Source: Ophiocordyceps camponoti-saundersi (nom. inval.) (taxonomy: Eukaryota > Ascomycota > Sordariomycetes > Hypocreales > Ophiocordycipitaceae). From it: 64,000 nt of DNA. Within the stretch, counting starts at the first letter, position 1. Every line of letters begins with the position of its first letter. Both the position numbers and the translations under genes were made by a program. The stretch is taken from the NCBI GenBank assembly GCA_003339415.1, contig PDHQ01000031.1, positions 166,730 to 230,729 of the forward strand, in the 5' to 3' direction. Positions 1-11,422 of the stretch are shown here, piece after piece. The notes under the pieces are model-generated. The model searched no databases. It was not told the DNA's origin and saw only the letters and a program-made list of their open reading frames with translations.

Positions 1-304
1 AGGGGGAGGTTGAATAGGAGGTGGTGGTGGGCGATGACGCCGCTCAGGTGACGTGGCGGACGTGGCTGCTCAGCGGTGAGTGTGTGAGGTCAAGGAGAGA
101 TGCGGCCGCCACCGCCTGCATCGTCGTACTTTCTGTCTCCGTCGAGGGGCGTTGTCGTTGATGGAGAGAGGTCCGAGCCGGCGCATGTGATGGGCTGCTT
201 TGTCATCTTGCACCGCCACATATGTACATAAGAATTATCCTTTTGCACGAGGCAGAGGCACGTCGACTTGCCTCGTCCCCCCAAAAAAACCCCCCGAACA
301 AGAC
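1..304. other. left-edge non-coding stretch / DPH3 leader
   Basis: No supported gene. The stretch holds the 5' leader of the DPH3-like gene. An open frame runs in from position 200, but the conserved protein begins at the ATG at 305, so the upstream part is treated as untranslated. Confidence 0.5.
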
Positions 305-613
305 ATGATGGAGGAGGAAGACATATCCATCTACGACGAGATCGAGATCGAAGACATGACCTTTGACGAGACGCAAATGCTCTACCATTACCCTTGCCCA
401 TGCGGCGATCGGTTCCAGATTGCGCTGGAAGACCTCCACGACGAGCTGGACATTGCCGTTTGTCCCAGCTGCAGCCTGATGATCCGTGTCATATTTGATC
501 TCGTAAGCGACTATATTGAGAATCGCAACGCGGCTTCTAACTATGCTCAGAGCGATTTACCCTCTCTTCCGCCGGCTGGAACGGGGGGCGGTCAGGTTTC
601 CATCGCCGCCTAG
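305..613 (+). CDS. DPH3: Diphthamide biosynthesis protein 3 (CSL zinc finger)
   Basis: Two exons, 305-502 and 551-613, give 86 aa. The N-terminal block SIYDEIEIEDMTFDETQ and the CSL-type zinc site (Cys31, Cys33, Cys53, Cys56, in PCPCGDRF and CPSCSLMI) identify Dph3/Kti11. In yeast this is the electron-donor iron protein for the first step of diphthamide synthesis on eEF2, and it also takes part in Elongator-dependent tRNA modification. I chose the ATG at 305 because the family starts here; the upstream in-frame residues are not conserved. The 48-nt intron (GTAAGC, branch CTAAC, CAG) is a multiple of three without a stop, so the frame reads straight through it. Removing it gives the expected short linker after VIFD and a Gly-rich tail. 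Confidence 0.93.
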   Translation: MMEEEDISIYDEIEIEDMTFDETQMLYHYPCPCGDRFQIALEDLHDELDIAVCPSCSLMIRVIFDLVSDYIENRNAASNYAQSDLPSLPPAGTGGGQVSIAA

Positions 614-1094
614 GCGCACATCATCGTCATCATCGTCGTCATCATCATCATCATCATCATCATCATGACAGTCATCATGGCCACCAGCGCAACGGCGCCA
701 TCTTGCCCCAAGGACCAGATTCTGCGCGACCCAAATGGCAAAGCAGCAGTCGGCTACAAGTGGCGAAAACGTCACTCGGGACGAGACCTGAATCGTCAAC
801 ACACGAGGCAAACCATTGTGGCACGTCAAACGTCGAAAACTCATCAAGAGGGAAAGAGGAGAGGAGAGGAGATGAGTGATAAGATGTATTAGCGGCCCTA
901 CTCATGAGCAGGAGAAGGCTGGCGGGCCGATGCAAGGAAGGCCTCTCTCGTGGTATCTCTATGCTATATTATGTTCACGCCGGTCCTGCCTGTGGCGTTT
1001 TCGTATATACAAGAATGTTGTCGAGTGATGCGGTCGAGTCATGCAGCGTCGTTAGGTCGTTTGGTGTAGGGATGGATGTGTGAGGGAGAGCCGT
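614..1094. other. intergenic, with (CAT)n microsatellite
   Basis: This is the space between the 3' ends of DPH3 and the convergent gene at 1095. A CAT/CGT trinucleotide tract lies at about 618-666. Short open frames here are low complexity or antisense. No gene is supported. Confidence 0.6.
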
Positions 1095-1526
1095 CTACAG
1101 CATGACGAGACCCATGATGCAGAAACCGAGCAGGCCGACGACGGAAGCCTTCATCTGATGCGGGATGGCGCCGCCGGTGAGGTCGGGGGCGCCCGAGGCC
1201 GTGACGTTGAGCTCGACGACGGAGATGTGAGTGGGAGACGAGAGGTGAACTATACGGGAAGAGTGGTTAGTGGATGGGCGACGATATAGTATGTAATTGA
1301 AGAGAGAGAGAGAGAGACAGAGAGAGACAGAGACAGAGACAGAGACAGAGACAGAAAGATTGCTTTGACGATGAGAAACGACAAGTAAGAGAGAAGGGGG
1401 GGGGGGGGGGAGAGTCTTACCGGGTGGACAGCACACGGAAGAGGCGGGTTGCGGAGGAGGAGAAAGCATAGAGCCCGAAGTCAAGACGAGAAAAGGAGCA
1501 GCGAAGACGACGCCGACGAGACGCAT
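1095..1526 (-). CDS. small secreted, probably GPI-anchored protein
   Basis: Two exons on the minus strand, 1526-1421 and 1249-1095, give about 86 aa. The N terminus (MRLVGVVFAAPFLVLTSGS) looks like a signal peptide. The C terminus is a small-residue site (SGAPDLTGG) followed by a hydrophobic tail ending IMGLVML, as in GPI-anchor signals. The intron (1420-1250, 171 nt) has a good GTAAGA donor and a TATAG acceptor after CTAAC. It is a multiple of three without a stop and carries a (GAGACA)n repeat plus a poly-G run. I do not recognise the family. The alternative is one 143-aa unspliced protein, which would contain a very low-complexity VSVSVS segment and is less likely. Confidence 0.55.
   Translation of the reverse strand: MRLVGVVFAAPFLVLTSGSMLSPPPQPASSVCCPPGKTLPPPPPSLLLVVSHRQSNLSVSVSVSVSVSLCLSLSLFNYILYRRPSTNHSSRIVHLSSPTHISVVELNVTASGAPDLTGGAIPHQMKASVVGLLGFCIMGLVML
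1310..1360. repeat. GAGA / GAGACA microsatellite
   Basis: A GA run is followed by repeated GAGACA units, inside the intron of the small secreted-protein gene. Confidence 0.9.
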
Positions 1527-3002
1527 GATGAGCCTCTTTGCCTCACTATCTCTCTCTCTTTCTTTCTCTCTCTCTCTCCCAACAAAGAAACAAACAAACC
1601 CAAAGAAAAGGAAAAGAAAAAGAAAGCCCTAAAGGAAGACCGACGACAATTGGCGGTTGTGCGGAGCTCCAGGCCCGGCCGTGGACGGCATCACGGATAC
1701 CGGGAGACGCAGGCTAGGATGGGAGGGCGGAAGAAGATTTTCGATGAGTTTCTTTTTTTCTTTCTTTAAAGTTGGAAGAGAGGTGAAGAAAGACGGAGGT
1801 AGTGAATGGACAAAAGGGGGAAGAAGGGGGGGGGAAGAAGAGAGAAGAGGTTGGGGGGAAAAATGAGAGGGATTACTGATAGATGTTGAGAATAAGCGAG
1901 CTCTCGAAGAAACAACGATAAAACGGAGAAGCAAAGAGATAAAGTTCAAAAAAAAAAAAAGAAATGAAAAGAAAAGAAAAACAAGAAAAAGTACAAAAGA
2001 TGACGGAAGATGGGGGAGAACAAGGATGATCAAGGTAAGATGGTGAGAGGGAGGGAGAAGAGGGAAAAACAAGACGACGAGGAAGAAGAAGCAGAAGCAG
2101 AAGAAGAAGAAGAGGCATATTAATGGAGAGGGTACGTGCACCGCAGTGTTCCGCGGCGCGAAAAAAAGTACCTATCCTCCCCCGGGGTACGGGTATAGTG
2201 TACGGTACCTACCTACGTTCCTCTCTCTCTCTCTCTCTCTATCTCTTTCTTTTCTCCTTTCTCTTTCTTCCCACTGGTTCATCTTCTTCTTCTTCGTCTT
2301 CTTCTTCTCTTTTTACGCAACACACGCCCCCCCCCCCTACTTGGAAAAGCCCGCATCTGATTGGGGAGAGAAGCGCACTGACGTCCACACCTCTGGAGAG
2401 GGCGTGGGCTAGGTACCTTGGGTTAGGCGGTACCTAGACTCTAGAGAGACTAAGGGGGCCGAAAGCGGGGGCGTAGCGTCCGTAGCTGTTTGTGTTTATT
2501 TTTTTTTTCCTTCCGCCCTTGCCTTTCCTTGCCTTACCTTACCTTTACCTTGCTTTTAAGTTGCCTCTCTAGAGAGAGAGCGCGGGGAGGCCGGATAGTT
2601 GATTCTTAGCTATTAATTGTTATAGTGAACGGGGAAGAGTATCCGTAGAGAAGAAGACGTTGCTGGCTCTACGAATCATCTTACCATGTATGCTATCTGA
2701 TTGGTATCTATCTGTCAACGGTCTTGATAACACAGACATGACGCGTCCATAGCTTTTGTAAAGAGATAGATGCATATGTATGTACATACATACATATAAC
2801 CAGATGCTCCTCCTGTATGTGTGTGTTTTTTTATGTACATATGTACAAGCTGTAGATACTAAATGGATGTTTTGCTCCGCTTCCGACAGTACATTCTTCC
2901 ATCCCTCCACACTGTACACACGAACACACACCCTCTCTCTCTCTCCGCGCAACGAACGAACCTGGCGAAAGTAACCTAACAACACACTGTACCGACTATG
3001 TA

Positions 3003-3045
3003 CTGCACACACGCACACGCACACGCACACGCACACGCACATCCT
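3003..3045. repeat. CACACG hexanucleotide repeat
   Basis: Tandem CACACG units with small variations follow a CT run. Confidence 0.9.
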
Positions 3046-4516
3046 CACCCAAACAGAACAGATAAGCCCACCAGAGACACTGGCCAGACGACACGCACAC
3101 GCCATGACACACACGTTCACGTTCACGCTCTCTCTCTCAATCTCTCACACACATATAACACATCATACCACACCCGTCTCACTCAAATAGGAAACTACAC
3201 CACAAGACAACCCAAAATACCGCCAGACAGAAAAAAAAAACATGGCCGCCATAGGTTAAACCTCGTTTTTTCTTTCTCAACCGCTAACCCATCTATCAGT
3301 CATCACCTTAGCAGTATCCGTACCTTAGTAGCCTACAACAGGCTAGCACCCTCACCTTAGCACACACCGTCCACCATCAAACCCCCCCCACCTAAGCGCA
3401 CGTCCACAGAATATAGCCCACACACATAGCCGCCCGACTCCAAGGCACATCCCGCTTGAAAGAAAAACCACAGACAGGGGGGGGGGGAGGAAAAAGGAAA
3501 GACCAAAAAAAAACCCGCATGGAGTTTACCGTCAATTGCTCAAGTAACTTGTCTACCCAGACAAATCAGTTCTAGATGGCGTCATCCGTTGAAAATTCAA
3601 TCAATCCGTCCCGTTAGACGATGCTTCCCCGATACGCACGAGCGCGGAATGGGGTAAAGCAATGCAGCAGAGCAAGGCAAGGCAAGGCAAGGGGAGAGAG
3701 AAAGGCTGAGAGCGAAAGAAAAGGCAAAAAGAAAACCGGTTTTTTTTTTCTTTCCTCGTCTCTGAAATATGTATGCAAAAGGTTTTAAACGTTCCCCTCT
3801 CGCACACACACGTCTATCCTATTATCATCGCCTCGTCTATCCGTATCTACCGTACTATCTATATGCGGGCAGTATAAAGTAGGTATATCCGCACACACTC
3901 CGCACAATCACTACTACTACTATCCGTACTACTATCAGCTCCGTGCCGTCTTCGTACAACACCCCTGGCCCCTTCCCACCACAAAGACCATGGATGAAGA
4001 GCGTCTGTCTCATTACAGTCGCACTTGAATCTTCGCCATCCTTATTATCGTCGGCATTCGACTTGTCTTCTTCCTGTGCTTCTACTACTTTACCTTCTTT
4101 CCTCCCTAATTCCCTAACTCCCTAACAAGATAGGTAGGTAACTATTCCGCACACACCTTAGAACTACTACTACTGTAGGTCTGGTAGGTGCTGGGCTAGG
4201 CTACTAAGCTACGCTACCGCTAAGCCCAATCGCCGATTCCCGATACGGGGCCCCCATCGTATCGCAACCGGCCCTCCGCCCCGGCATTTCCCATCTAGTC
4301 TCTCTGTCAGTCTCTCACTCTCATTCTCACTCTTCAGCTTCTTCCTTTCTTTTCTTTTTCTTTCCACCTCTTGACTCTCTTCTCTAATAATCCTTGCTCG
4401 TATTTCTACATGTACAATACATACATATGCATAATTAATGCCTGCTGCATATATATAACCTACCTACCTACGGATAAAGAGACACATACATACATACATA
4501 TATGCATAGTACTATT

Positions 4517-4806
4517 CGTTCTCCGTATAAACTACGGATTGCACCTTAAAAGTGAAAAACTTACACACATCTGCCCCCCCCCCCCCCCCCCCCCCCGCGC
4601 CCCCCCCCCCCCCCCCAAAAAAACAACAAATACACACCCACACACGCAACCCCCCCCACACCACCCCCACACNNNNNNNNNNCCCCCGGATAAAAGAACC
4701 CAACCAAACAACAATAAATCCAAAGTTCTTTTCGTTTTCCGCATAAACCCCGGATTGCCCCTTAAAAGTGAAAAACTTACCCCCCCCCCCCCCCCCCCCC
4801 CCCCCC
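4517..4806. repeat. direct repeat flanking an N gap, with poly-C ends
   Basis: The block at about 4517-4566 and the block at about 4731-4780 align closely and share TTAAAAGTGAAAAACTTAC. Each runs into a long poly-C tract (4574-4616 and 4781-4806). Ten Ns lie at 4673-4682. The second copy differs mainly by changes to C. This is probably an assembly artefact (see findings). Confidence 0.75.
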
Positions 4807-5733
4807 AATCGGGGATAACTTCAACATCAACTTGCATACCTACCTACCTTACCCGCCCGCCCGCCCCCTATATGTACCTAGGTGTGTATCCGTACGGTCC
4901 ATACCCTATTGTGCGCATTGTGTCGTTCATGCATGGCCGCCCGCTGACCCATCATCCCACACAATCCCGCATTCGGAGAGAAACATAAATTAACGGAGAT
5001 TTGATTCGCAATCTGTTTTTATTCTCCTCTCCTTTCACACACGTCACTCTCTCACTCACTCACTCATCATCATCATCATCATCAGTCATCATCATCAATT
5101 TCTTTAATCAACTTACACCCCCCCCCTCTCTCTCTCTCACCCCCTTCTCACCCCCTTCCTCCCCCCTGACCGGGTCCGGTTAAGGGGCTTCGACAGTCGC
5201 ACTGTCGTGTCTCTCTCTCTCTCTCTGTCTCTTTGTCTCTCTCTTTTCCTTACACACACTCTCTCTCCCTCGACTAACCGACCTCGCCTTGCTAACAGGA
5301 TGCTAACAAGGAGGGGGGGGGATCTCAACCGTTTGGCAAAAGCAACACTGTTGTTTCGCTCCAGCCTTCTCCTCCTCCTCCTCCTCCTCCTCCTCGCCCC
5401 TATCCCTGTACGGATAATCTTCAATTCAATCGGCGAGAAAATAAGAAAGAATAAGAATATGCAGGTGGCAAAAAGGAAAAAACACAATACATAGGTAGGG
5501 ACAACTATGTATCTGTATCCGTAGCATCACAACCGTTCCATCTACTACCCTCCTCCTCCGCCCTCTGACACCTTCTTTAATGCCGTAAAACACGCTCGCG
5601 ACGGCCAGACCCTCGACCAGACCCTCGACTAGACAGACCCTCGCCTTCTCCCGTTTTCACCTGCCTCTTCTGATCGGCAGTAAGACAACATCAAACAATG
5701 CTTGTTGCTCCCTTTCCCATCCCCCGCCCCACG

Positions 5734-8700
5734 TCACCCGTCCTTCACATTCTCCAACAAAAACGTCGGTACCCCGGGCACCGCGTGCTCCGCCGCCGCC
5801 GCCGCCGCCGTCCCCGCCTCAATCGTCACCTCGCTCCCGTCCTCGACGTCGACGCCCTTCTTCCCGCCCTCCTCCACCGCCACTACTCGGCACGACACCA
5901 GACCCGCCGTCCGGCATAGGCCCGGCACCATCTGCCGCAGCGTCTCCTTCTCGTCAAAGGCTAGCCGCCGCTCCAGCACCGTCTCGACCGCCTCGCCCGC
6001 CTGCAGCCGCCTCTTCAGCCCCTGCACAAACGGCATCGCCTTCTTCATCTCCCCCATCTTGGCCATCCGACCGCTGAGCTCCTTGTCCTCCATCCCGGGC
6101 CTCCACACCTCCCGCAGTAGCGCCACGTACTTGGCCTGCCACGCCGGGAACTCGTCCGTCGTGTAAATGGTCAGCTTCTTGGGCCGCTTCGGATCCAGCG
6201 TCACCTCCTTGCCCTTGGCCTTCTTCTTCGCCTGCATCGCCTCCACCGCGTGCACGCTCGACGCCGTCGTCCGCACGTAGTCGCGCTTGGCCGACAGGCC
6301 CGCGTCCACCCCCGCCACCTCCGGGAACCGCGCCTCCTGGATCGACGTCTCCTTCTTCAGCACCTCGCGCCACACGTACTCCGACCAGTGAGGCGCAATG
6401 ACCGCCAGCAGCAGGCACTGCAGTTCCACGTACCGCAGCACCAGCGCCCGGTGCATCTTGATGCCTGCCGACGAGCACCCCTCGCGGTAAAAGTCCCGAG
6501 CTCCCGTCAGCTCGTACAGCGCCGCCTTCAGCGCCAGCTTGTAGTTGGTCTGCCCGTACTGCTCGATCGCCTCACGCGCCAACCCGTTGAGCTCGTTGTC
6601 GAAGAGCGCGTCCTGGAACGGGTTGGGAGGCCCCGACCGCAGCTCGTCCTGCTCCCGTACCACTTCCTCGCACCACTCGCGCAGCGTAAACAGTCGTAGG
6701 ATGCTATTGTCCGCTACGTCCTCCTCCAGATTGGCGTCGCTGACGCCGTCGCCCGCGTCCGCCATGGCGATGCGCGCCGCATCCGCCCCGTACTTGACCA
6801 CCAGGTCGCGAAGCGTCATAAAGTTGCCCGTACTTTTGCTCATCTTCTCGCCGTTGAGCATCAGGTGCCCGTTAGCCCGCACCCCCCGCGGCCAGTACTC
6901 GGGCGGGAAGAGGGCCAGATGAACGTAGAGGAAGAATGTCAGGTGGTTGGGGATCAGGTCCTTGCCCGAGCTGCGCATGTCCAGCGGATAAAAGTACTCG
7001 AACTCGCGCCGCATGCTCTCCAGCGTCGACCGCGGAACCCGGGAAGCCTCCAGCACCTCGTCGCTCAGCTCGCGCCGGCAGAAGATGTAGTCCCAAACGC
7101 CGTCCACCATCTGCTCAGGCCCGACATCGCCGACGCCTCTCTCGCGGCCAAAGAGGTCCTTGTGAAGGTAGTGGCAGACGGTGTAGTAGGCCATGTAGAC
7201 GGTCGAGTCGCTCAAGCTCTCCACCAGGAACTGGCTGTCCCACGGCAGCCGGGAGCCCAGGCCGTATGTCCGCGCGCACGCCCACTGGTTCAGCCAGTTG
7301 AGCACGCCCTCGAACGCGTTCCTCGTCTCCGTCGTCCACGTCTCCAGTCCTTTGCCGCCGTCCGCCTTCTGCACCCACCCAAGAGCCGTCTGCTTCCACG
7401 ACGCCTCGCCGTAGTCGAGGTACCACTGGTCCATCAGAGCGACGATGCAGTCGTCGCCCGACCTGCTAACCACCTTTCGCTCCGGCTCCGAGTAGGCGAA
7501 GGCGTCACCCGCCTCCAGCAGCTGCGCTCTCACCTTGGGCTTGGCCGTCTCGACCTTTTCGCCCGCGAAGTCGCCCGCCTTCATGACACCCTGATAGTAA
7601 CCCTCCTTGTAGGCCAGCTCCTTGGCCTCCTCGAGCTGCTTGGTGTCCTTGGGCGATGCAATCTTGAGCTTCTTGACCAGGAAAGGCGCGCACAGGTCGC
7701 CGTACGACGGCGTCTCGATGATTGGGAATATCTCGAGCTCGGCCCACTCCCGCTTGATGCCGTAGTAATCTGCCTTCTTGGCCAGGTCGGTAACGGTGGC
7801 GTAGTCGTCGGGGCTGTCGGAGGGAACCGACGTGACGACGCCGGTGCCCTTGGTCGGTAGCACCGTCTCCATCGGCAGCACCCGAACACCGTCCTTGTGG
7901 CGTGACAAGGGAGCCTTGACCAGGGTGCCCACGACGTCTGCGCCCGTCAACTCACAGGCCTTTTCGACGACGCCTTCCCGGGCCAAAATTCCCTGGTAGG
8001 CCATGTTACGAGCCGCTCGTTCAGTGACAACATAGTAGGCCTTTTCGCCCGCCTTAAAGACGCCATAACTGATCTTTGGGCCCACGAAGCAACATGTTTG
8101 CCCATACATGGTCTCGGGCCGCAGAGTGGCGGCCACCAGAAACACGTCGGAGCCTTCGGGCAGCTTGCCCTTGATGGCCTCGGCAGCCTTGGGAGCCCAC
8201 TCGGCGACCTTGAGCTTGAGTGCCGTATATTCCTGCGGGTTGACAGCCTCGCCCTCTGCGCGATCGTGATCCATGCAAGGCTGGCCGTCCTTGATGGAAT
8301 AGATGGTGTACCTCTTGCCAAACTTGATCTTGTCGAGCTCTCGTAGACGATTCATCTGCCATCGAACGAAGGCGTCGTAGTACGGATTGGCGTCAGTGGT
8401 GACAAACGATCTCCGCCAGTCAATCCGACATCCCAGGGACGACAAGTCGCGGATAACGAGCGGAGGGAAGAATTCGAGCCAGTACTGCGGGTCGGCGAAG
8501 AGATGAATCTCCTCTTGAGGTATGCCTATGGACTTCATGATCTGGAACTGATACTTCATCTTGACCGTCTTGGCGTTGGCTTTGCTCTTGTTGGTCGAAA
8601 ACTTGGTGACATCTTCTTTCTTCGCCTTGGCGACGTCGGCGGGCGGAGCAGCGGCGTCCTCCTCCTGCTCCTCAGCCTTGTAGCCTGAGAAATCGCGACC

Positions 8701-9201
8701 GAACAGCTTGATCTCGTTGACCAACTTGTCGGCGCACGCCTTTATGGGCATGCCGGTACAGTGAAAGCCCATGGGGAAGAGAGCCCGCTTACCCTGCATG
8801 CGGGCCACACCGGCAGCGAACTCGACTTTGCTAGCGGAGAAGGTATGGCCAGCGTGAAGAACGCCGTTCATGTAAGGATACGGCATACATCCGAAGAACT
8901 TGGGTTCTTTTTCCCGTAAGTCGGCGGCCGAGACGGAGTGCAGCGGCACTTGCTGGATCGAGGGGGCATCCTGTTGAAAGATGCCATCCTCTGCCCACTT
9001 CTGCTGATATTTCTTCTCAATCGCAATGAGAGCGTCTCGTTTCTCTGTCTGAAGACGAATGCGTCAGCCAATGGCACGATATAGCGTCTTCAGTCATGGA
9101 CTCATGAGAGAAAAATAGCATACTCCTTTGAGCTCTTTGGTCTTTGGCTGGGAGATGCTGAGAGCCTCCATGGCCTTGGGCACAGCGCCGGTAGAGGCCA
9201 T
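5734..9201 (-). CDS. LEU-RS: Cytosolic leucyl-tRNA synthetase
   Basis: Two exons, 9201-9124 and 9048-5734, give 1130 aa. Class I synthetase that charges tRNA-Leu in the cytosol. The HIGH-type motif is in YPYMNGVLHAGH (about residues 82-94) and the KMSKS motif is intact in GEKMSKSTGNF (about residue 760). An insert between them corresponds to the CP1 editing domain, followed by the anticodon-binding and C-terminal domains. Exon 1 encodes MASTGAVPKAMEALSISQP and ends at GGA; the 75-nt intron (GTATGC, ending CTTCAG) contains stops. Exon 2 resumes at TEKRDALIAIEKKYQQKW, a strongly conserved archaeal/eukaryotic LeuRS start. No mitochondrial presequence is visible. It is head-to-head with the gene at 9590, with about 390 bp between the start codons. 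Confidence 0.97.
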
Positions 9202-9589
9202 GAGGGAACAACAGTCCTCTCTATCCGATCAAAGTAGGAGTGTCCGAGTCAATCGTCGTATACCGAGAGCCTTGCAATGGCTCATTCAGTGCCTGTCAGA
9301 GCAATTTTTTCTGTCGAGTCACGATGGAGGGGGGAAGGAGGGGTGAAAATCACTGCGGGGCTGTGTATGTATGCAGGTATAACTGACTGGTTGTGGCGTA
9401 AGAAGAGTCTCTCTAGATAGGTAAGTATGTACTGTGCGGCGGTGCTTTATTGTGGCTTTCTTCTTCTCCGCTCATAACCATCTTCCCCCCGCGCACTCAT
9501 CAACTCGTCGTTCGACAACCTCAAGCCAAAACCCCCCTTGGAACAACGTTCACTTGACCGATCACGAGTCGCAGAAACTCTCAAATCAA
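9202..9589. promoter_or_regulatory. divergent promoter region, LeuRS / small mitochondrial gene
   Basis: 388 bp lie between two divergent start codons and must hold both promoters. No convincing TATA box is visible on either strand. An open frame upstream of 9590 begins with GTG and is not conserved. Confidence 0.5.
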
Positions 9590-9913
9590 ATGCTGGCCTC
9601 GCCTGTAAGGCGTCTGGCTCAAGCAGCCAAGGAAAAGACCGCCTTATCAAGCATAGCAGCTCTGACCGTCATCAGAAACCCTTACAAGGCTAAGAAAGTG
9701 TGGCCTCCTAATTTCTCAGAGCTCAGCTGCCAGCAGCAACTACGGTTCGAAAAGAAGTTGAAACGACGCTTGCGGCTGGCCCATGAGAAACCCAGGTGGG
9801 ATAAAGCCATCAAGCTGATACAGTTCTGGGCCATCGTGGGTTGGTTTTTTCTTGTTTTGGTCCGCGCAGTTTGCATCACCATTTCTGAGCCGCTGACCGT
9901 TGAACCGTTGTAG
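9590..9913 (+). CDS. small putative mitochondrial membrane protein
   Basis: A single exon of 107 aa. The N terminus MLASPVRRLAQAAKEKTALSS is rich in Arg, Lys and Ala with no acid until residue 15, like a mitochondrial presequence. A basic central part (NPYKAKKVWPPNFSELS, then KKLKRRLRL) precedes one membrane span at about residues 76-96 (LIQFWAIVGWFFLVLVRAVCI). The ATG at 9590 is the first in frame; the open frame continues upstream only from a GTG. The NPYKAKKVWPP block looks conserved in style, but I cannot name the family. Mitochondrial location is inferred from the N terminus. Confidence 0.7.
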   Translation: MLASPVRRLAQAAKEKTALSSIAALTVIRNPYKAKKVWPPNFSELSCQQQLRFEKKLKRRLRLAHEKPRWDKAIKLIQFWAIVGWFFLVLVRAVCITISEPLTVEPL

Positions 9914-10254
9914 CTACCATTATTTCCTTTCTCCTATTTTCCGAGTTTGAGTTCTGGGGTCAGGAGTATAAACCTTCAAGAGAGGTACGATCCCCATGCA
10001 ACGTTCTCCCCTCCCCTATTTTGTGTCTAATAAAAAACGACAGATGCGCAAATACGTTATCACATTATTCGGACTCATGGATCGTGATAAGCAGTTCGAG
10101 AATACTTTACATTCATTTCCCAGGGAGGAATCGGAATCACAGTCCAAGTAAGCTGTACAATGGTAAAAAAAAAATGCAAGGTTACGGAGCCATCATCACA
10201 TGTGTAGAATCGTGATCAACTTCCTTGTCCCGTAACAACACCATCTCGACACCA
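9914..10254. other. convergent intergenic spacer
   Basis: The space between the 3' ends of the small mitochondrial gene and AP-3 sigma. No gene seen; it should contain both polyadenylation regions. Confidence 0.6.
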
Positions 10255-10913
10255 TCATCGCCCAGCCCAGGCAAAGTTACCAGCCATGCCAAGACTAGTC
10301 GCGCGGCCCTCGTTAACGGGCCTTTTGGCCACGGTACCCTGAGCCTTGACGCCAGAGACGATGCGATCCATGTTCGTCTCGATGACGACGCCGCCGATAA
10401 TCATCTCCGAGAGTGTAGCATGCAGCGTCTCAAAGTTGAAGATGAGGTCTAATTCGCACACGTTCTCAAATAACCTATCCAAGGCCTCGACGTAGACTTG
10501 AATCAGATCGATGAGAGCGAGCGGCGATTCCGTCGACGTGGAAATGACGATGAAGTAGAGCGTCGCGTAGTTGCGATAGGTTACGAGCGACGGCACGTCA
10601 CTCTCCTCATGCGAAGACGTATGCGACGTGCCAGAAGCAGCCAGCAGAGGCGGCAGGGGAAGAAAGTTGCACGCGCCCGGTGGCCGGTTCGAGACGAGAG
10701 TGAATATTTCCGATATCAGCCGCTGCTGGATATTGGTCTCCTGCATCCCTATCGTCAGTTAGTTCTCCTTGCGCCCCCCCCCCCCCCCCCTCGTTCTCCC
10801 CTCCCTCCCGGGCGCCTAGGATCAATCATTTAACGTCGACGTGCCAGTTGAGTGTAGAACTTGGTCAGACGCGGCTGACCCTGGCCGTTAAAGACCAGAA
10901 AGGCGTTGATCAT
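10255..10913 (-). CDS. APS3: AP-3 complex subunit sigma
   Basis: Two exons, 10913-10845 and 10740-10255, give 184 aa. This is the small subunit of the AP-3 adaptor, which sorts cargo from Golgi/endosome to the vacuole. Exon 1 encodes MINAFLVFNGQGQPRLTKFY and then TQL; exon 2 resumes at ETNIQQRLISEIFTLVSNRP, the uninterrupted sigma-adaptin sequence. A Ser/His-rich insert (about residues 50-72) precedes the conserved core (YATLYFIVISTSTESPLALI, later FENVCELDLIFNFETLH). That join requires a GC-AG intron (GCACGT donor at 10844, GCAG acceptor at 10741). A GT donor four nt further in with a GATAG acceptor also keeps frame but would insert ARMQ. The intron holds a poly-G run. Confidence 0.92.
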
Positions 10914-11422
10914 GGCCGCAACGCTCGAGACGTTATCGCGGGGTTAGTCTCTCAGACTCTCTTACTCTGATGAAGATGGGACCCAACATCAGCAGTATCA
11001 GGGGGGGGGGAGCTGTTCGTTTCCCTATCGAGCACGTGACAGAGCCCATCCGCTGCGACCTATTTTGGCAGCGCGGAAACGCGGGTAGAGCCACTTTGGT
11101 ACTTGCTACTTGCGTGCTTGTCGCCAGCTCTCGAGACCGCCCTTTAAGGAGAGAATAGCTGCTCCTCCTCCTCTTCTGCCTCCTTCTCCTCTTTCCCTTA
11201 CTCTATCTCTTCATCTTTCTGTTCCTTATCATTGTTCTATCACCCTCGACTTCCTTCTCATCTTTCTCATCCTTACTCCCCGTCTCTCGTCTCTTTTAAA
11301 TCACATCGAGAAAGAGACAATCGGAGCACGACGGAAACCCTCTTTCTCCTTGGCAGCGTCTGCATCTGTTGCCCAAGCCACCGTTCCCCCCAAAAACGGT
11401 TCGATTCCCAACAATAACAACC
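10914..11422. promoter_or_regulatory. divergent promoter region, AP-3 sigma / frataxin
   Basis: 509 bp between divergent start codons. The frataxin side is strongly pyrimidine-rich (about 11160-11290), a common fungal core-promoter style. No TATA box is evident. Confidence 0.5.

Larger units (their letters stand above)
1527..5733. other. gene-free simple-sequence region
   Basis: About 4.2 kb without a supported gene. It is dominated by polypurine/polypyrimidine tracts (1540-2120, 2221-2320), a CACACG array (about 3003-3045), CATA/TATG tetranucleotides (2762-2800, 4480-4505), TAC/ACT-rich stretches, long poly-C runs and one N gap. Every long open frame here is low complexity. The last part (about 5000-5733) is the 3' flank of the leucyl-tRNA synthetase gene. 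Confidence 0.7.

Noticed and set aside
618..666. CAT repeat as a possible CRISPR-like array
   Set aside because: Pure trinucleotide microsatellite with no spacers; eukaryotic context.
1629..2141. 170-codon minus-strand frame, apparently hydrophobic
   Set aside because: Polypurine DNA read as Phe/Leu/Ser; no signal or domain and no splice support.
4371..4988. 205-codon frame spanning Ns
   Set aside because: Runs through poly-C and an assembly gap; poly-Pro low complexity.
6865..7860. 331-codon plus-strand open frame
   Set aside because: Antisense to leucyl-tRNA synthetase; Arg/Leu-rich artefact of GC3 bias.
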